Origin: Saccharothrix saharensis
GTDB lineage: Bacteria; Actinomycetota; Actinomycetes; Mycobacteriales; Pseudonocardiaceae
Length of the DNA: 64,000 nt
Assembly (NCBI RefSeq): GCF_006716745.1
Contig: NZ_VFPP01000001.1
Location: forward strand, 4,588,001-4,652,000
Direction: 5' to 3'
Position numbers and translations under genes: made by a program. Below, one piece after another: positions 61,195 through 64,000 of this stretch. Under the pieces are notes generated by a model that made no database searches, had not been told where the DNA came from, and saw only the letters and a list, made by a program, of their open reading frames with translations. Numbering within the stretch: position 1 is the first letter of the stretch; every line of letters begins with the position of its first letter.

Positions 61195-62618
61195 CGGCAC
61201 TCGACGACCGTCCGTCCGTCGACGAGCAGCCGCCGCTGCGGGGCCGGGCGGGCCCGCCACCGGTCGGGACTCCGCCGGTCGAGCGCCCCGTCCGGGCGTC
61301 GCTGCCGAACGACGTCGCGATCGGCGCCCTGCGCCCGGTGATGCCGCAGCGGGGCGTACCCCGGTTGCTGCGGCGCATCATCGGCGTCAACGAGGACGTG
61401 CTCGACTGGGTGCCGGAGGAACGCCCCCGTTACACCCGCCTCGGCCTGATCGTGCTGAACACGGGCTTGCTGGCGGCGGTGTCGATGCACATGGCGCTCG
61501 TGAGCGTGCTGGGCTCCCACTGGTGGCTGGTGTTCGCCGACCTCGTGTGGGCGATGATCATCGTGACCGCCGACAGCTGGCTGATCGCCAGCACCCACGG
61601 CGCGGCGCGGACGTCGCTGTTCGGCACCTACCTGCCCCGACTGCTGCTCTCCGTGCTGCTGGGCGCGGTGATCGCCGAACCGCTGGTGCTGGCGGTGTTC
61701 CACCAGTCGATCGACAACGAGATCAGCGAGACGCGCAAGGCGGACATCGACGCCTACGGGAGTGCGGTGAAGCGGTGCAACCCGCCGACCGGTGAGATCT
61801 CGACCGACCCGTCCTGCGCGGGCTTCCTCGTGGTGATCAGCGAACGGCCGCAGAGCGCGGTGGAGGAGTTGGGGCGGGCCACCGCGCACCGCGACCAGCT
61901 GGCCACCCGGATCGGCGAGGTCAACGCTCAGCTGAACGAGCTGGAGCGCCTGGCCCGCGACGAGTGCGCGGGTCGTGGCGGTCCCGGCCTGACCGCCGTG
62001 CCGGGTGAGGGACCGGAGTGCACCCGCAACCGCGAGAAGGCCGACCAGTTCCGCCGCGACAGCCAGGTCGACCAGCTGAACGCGGACCTCGTGACCGCCG
62101 ATCGGCAGGTGTCGGAGCTGACGACGAAGGTCTCGAACGCCTCGAGCCAGGCGGAGCGCGAAGTCAACGCCGCCATCAACGCCAAGATCGACGAGAAGCG
62201 CGGGAACTTGACCGAGCGCGGTCTGCTCGACGAGTTCGAGGCGCTGGGCAGCCTGTCCTCCAAGCACTTCTCGGTGTTGATGGCGCACGTGTTCCTGGCA
62301 CTGCTCCTCATCGTGCTCGACTGCCTGCCGGTGCTGAGCAAGATGATGAGCGCGAGCACCGAGTACGACTCCCGGGTGCGCCGGCAGCTCGACGTCTCAG
62401 GCCGGCTCCACGACCTGCAGATGAGGGCCAGTGAGAAGCGCGACTCGGTCGACTTCGAGCTCCAGGAGCTCCGCTTCCGGCAGAAGCTGAGGACGGGCAT
62501 CGAGGAGATCGGCGGCGAGGACCGGACCGCCAAGGCGCGCCGTCGCATGGAGGTGGACGCCCAGATCGACCGCCTCGCGGCGACGCTGGAGCAGGCCCGC
62601 ACGCCGCAACCCCGGTAG
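61191..62618 (+). CDS. DUF4407 membrane protein
   Basis: 475 residues. A Pro-rich cytoplasmic N-terminus of about 80 residues is followed by helices at about 84-106, 111-135 and 148-171, then a large extracytoplasmic coiled region (about 172-355, EELGRATAHRDQLATRIGEV ... REVNAAINAKIDEKRG) with four Cys, a fourth helix at about 360-384 (MAHVFLALLLIVLDCLPVLS), and a charged cytoplasmic C-terminus. The layout and the TADSW and LDCLPVLSKMM positions match DUF4407. It completes the operon as the membrane component. A strong terminator follows the stop by 5 nt. Confidence 0.85.
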   Translation: MTALDDRPSVDEQPPLRGRAGPPPVGTPPVERPVRASLPNDVAIGALRPVMPQRGVPRLLRRIIGVNEDVLDWVPEERPRYTRLGLIVLNTGLLAAVSMHMALVSVLGSHWWLVFADLVWAMIIVTADSWLIASTHGAARTSLFGTYLPRLLLSVLLGAVIAEPLVLAVFHQSIDNEISETRKADIDAYGSAVKRCNPPTGEISTDPSCAGFLVVISERPQSAVEELGRATAHRDQLATRIGEVNAQLNELERLARDECAGRGGPGLTAVPGEGPECTRNREKADQFRRDSQVDQLNADLVTADRQVSELTTKVSNASSQAEREVNAAINAKIDEKRGNLTERGLLDEFEALGSLSSKHFSVLMAHVFLALLLIVLDCLPVLSKMMSASTEYDSRVRRQLDVSGRLHDLQMRASEKRDSVDFELQELRFRQKLRTGIEEIGGEDRTAKARRRMEVDAQIDRLAATLEQARTPQPR

Positions 62619-62623
62619 CGCAC

Positions 62624-62657
62624 GGGTCGGTCCGGTCTTCGAGCACCGGACCGACCC
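62624..62657 (+). terminator. Operon terminator after the DUF4407 gene
   Basis: GGGTCGGTCCGGT and ACCGGACCGACCC pair over 13 bp exactly with an 8-nt loop, starting 5 nt after the stop. It closes the cyclase operon. Confidence 0.92.
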
Positions 62658-62839
62658 TCCCGCCGACAACTGCCGCACGGCCCGCACCGAGCCGCCGGAA
62701 TCCCGTGTCGTGATTCGCCACGGATTCGCGAGCAACGGCCGTGCCGCCGGATGAAGCACCGCCACGTAGCGGCGACTCCGACGCACCACCGAATTCCGGG
62801 GATGACGCGGGTTCCGCCCCACTACCGAAGGAGTGGTAC

Positions 62840-63427
62840 ATGGTTCGAGTTCGGCCTCACGTCCGCGGTGGCGTCAACGTCAAGGGCCATCACCGATCCG
62901 CTCCCACCCGTACCGGCGGTCGTTCCGACAATCCGGCTGCGGTGTTCTTCACGGTCCTCGTCGGCCTCGCGGCCCTGGGCGGCGGGCTCGGCTCCACCGC
63001 GGGCTTCGGTGCCTCGTCGCCGGCGGACTTCACGCACACCCACCTGAACCGCGTCGAGGGCGGCTCGTGCGCCGAGTCGTCCTACGGCCAGGTCCGCGAC
63101 TACCTCGCCGCCCACCCCTGCACCAGCCTCACCCGTGTCCTCTACGACGCCTCCGACGGCACGGGCACCGCGCGTGTCGCCGTGGCCTGGGTCACCATGC
63201 CCGACGCCGGCCAAGCCGCAGAGCTGAAAGCCCTCGTCGACCGCCACGGGACCGGCAACATCACCGAGCTCACCAAGGACGGGATCCGCTTCACCGGACT
63301 GCGCTACGCCTCCGGGATCGACGGCACCACCATCGTCCTCGCCCAAGCCGAACGGGCCCCCGGCAGCACCCTGGCCGACCCCGTCCTCAAAGCCGCGGCA
63401 ACCGAGGCCACCACACTCGCCCGCTGA
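62840..63427 (+). CDS. Small exported or membrane-anchored protein of unknown function
   Basis: 195 residues from the ATG at 62840, which has AAGGAG 7 nt upstream; the longer frame to 62741 is not supported. A basic N-terminus of about 30 residues, with VRPHVRGGVNVKGHHR, precedes one hydrophobic stretch (about 35-57, AAVFFTVLVGLAALGGGLGS). The rest is an exposed domain with two Cys (GSCAESSY and HPCTSL) and an alpha/beta look (RVLYDASDGTGTARVAVAWVTM). I do not recognise the family. It follows the operon terminator and so has its own promoter. Confidence 0.7.
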   Translation: MVRVRPHVRGGVNVKGHHRSAPTRTGGRSDNPAAVFFTVLVGLAALGGGLGSTAGFGASSPADFTHTHLNRVEGGSCAESSYGQVRDYLAAHPCTSLTRVLYDASDGTGTARVAVAWVTMPDAGQAAELKALVDRHGTGNITELTKDGIRFTGLRYASGIDGTTIVLAQAERAPGSTLADPVLKAAATEATTLAR

Positions 63428-63467
63428 CCCGGTGACGATCCACCGGGTCATGCGCCGCGGCTACGGT

Positions 63468-64000
63468 CACCAATGCGGTCAGAGCCCAGCGTTGACGTTC
63501 GAGGCGTTCACCGCCGAGGTGCTGGCGTGGGTGGCGTGGTGGAACGGCGACCACACAATGGACGAGCTGGGCGGCGCGACCCCGGCCCGCTCGTGGCTGG
63601 CCGATTCGGCGCCGGTGGAGGACGTCGATCCCGCCCTGTTGTGGATGTCCACCCTGGAGGACGACCGCAAGACCCGGAAGATCACCGGCAAGGGCGTGGC
63701 CCGTGGGCGGGGCCGTCACTACGTGGCGGAGTGGGTGTTCGGCCGGCTGGGCACGGCGGTGCGGTTGCGGTACATGCCCACCACGAGCACGAGGTCGAGG
63801 TGTTCGACGCCGCCACCAGCGCGCATCTGGGGTCGGCGACGCCGGCCGACCAGGCCACGCGGGAGCAGGTCGCGGCGTTGCTGCGGACCTGGGCGCGTAA
63901 GGCGCAGCGGCTGCGGACGAATCTGGCGGCGGCCGAGCGGTCGCGCCGTGCCCGCTATGCCGCGGTGACCACTGCGGCGCCCGCGAAGCGGCTGGGGGCG
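63468..64000 (+). pseudogene. Transposase fragment (Mu/IS-type DDE, C-terminal domain), frameshifted and cut by the window edge
   Basis: The frame starting near LTFEAFTAEVLAWVAWWNGD and running through GATPARSWLADSAPVEDVDP, LEDDRKTRKITGKGVARGRG and VAEWVFGRLGTAVRLRYMP has the look of a Mu-type transposase C-terminal domain. At about 63778 the coding sense moves to the next frame by the loss of one base and continues HHEHEVEVFDAATSAHLGSA ... LLRTWARKAQRLRTNLAAAE to the end of the window. The DDE catalytic core and N-terminus are absent upstream. This is a broken insertion-sequence remnant. Confidence 0.8.

Overview
The window reads as chromosome from a high-GC actinomycete, most likely a Pseudonocardiales genus such as Saccharothrix, Lentzea or Actinosynnema. 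The reasons are near-universal G/C in third codon positions, many GTG and TTG starts, the DUF397/XRE regulator pair, a giant SARP-NB-ARC-TPR regulator, an IdeR-type iron box, an actinobacterial LexA box, and the order recR-ybaB-dnaX-ffs-tRNA-Ser ... tadA-tyrA, which I recall is also close in Mycobacterium. The genus is inference; no rRNA or other marker is present.

Layout. 1-8.4 kb: end of leuA, a secreted protein, then regulator/enzyme pairs (epoxide hydrolase with WYL regulator, XRE with DUF397, TetR with a TIGR03086 protein, HxlR with an SDR), two with clear palindromic operators. 8.4-17.8 kb: an oppABCDF peptide importer divergent from a 1090-residue SARP-type regulator. 17.8-23.4 kb: replication and repair core (P-loop kinase, recR, ybaB, dnaX, SRP RNA), two small secreted proteins, an iron-siderophore lipoprotein under an IdeR box, and tRNA-Ser(GGA). 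23.5-28.2 kb: a Pro/Thr-rich secreted protein, an ExeM/NucH-type nuclease, a LexA box, and a TIR-domain protein.

28.2-34.7 kb is a compact integrated element bounded by perfect 98-bp direct repeats, each holding a complete tRNA-Ser(CGA). It carries a tyrosine integrase, a primase/SF3 helicase, a small protein, and a cargo of XRE-TPR regulator, glycine-rich-domain-like protein with a four-Cys tail, and APH-like kinase. No capsid or conjugation genes are visible, so it looks like a satellite-type island.

34.7-55.3 kb returns to core and ordinary accessory genes: tadA and its associated protein, an M20 amidohydrolase, tyrA, two tandem Fn3-like membrane-anchored paralogs, thiolase, a DUF3800-like protein, an antitoxin-like/DUF1089 pair, a thioester-domain surface protein, an orphan m5C methyltransferase with HEAT-like and ATP-grasp neighbours, an epimerase, RNase Z, a serine hydrolase and a secreted beta-helix hydrolase. 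An eroded MDR oxidoreductase pseudogene and a less GC-rich stretch follow.

56.2-62.6 kb is the most interesting part: a Crp/Fnr-like gene followed by four tightly coupled genes for a class III nucleotide-cyclase-like protein with a Gly/His/Val-rich RHIM-like tail, a P-loop ATPase with alpha-solenoid, an SPFH/coiled-coil protein and a DUF4407 membrane protein. I read it as a candidate nucleotide-signalled, membrane-associated stress or defence system. The window ends with a small secreted protein and a frameshifted transposase fragment.
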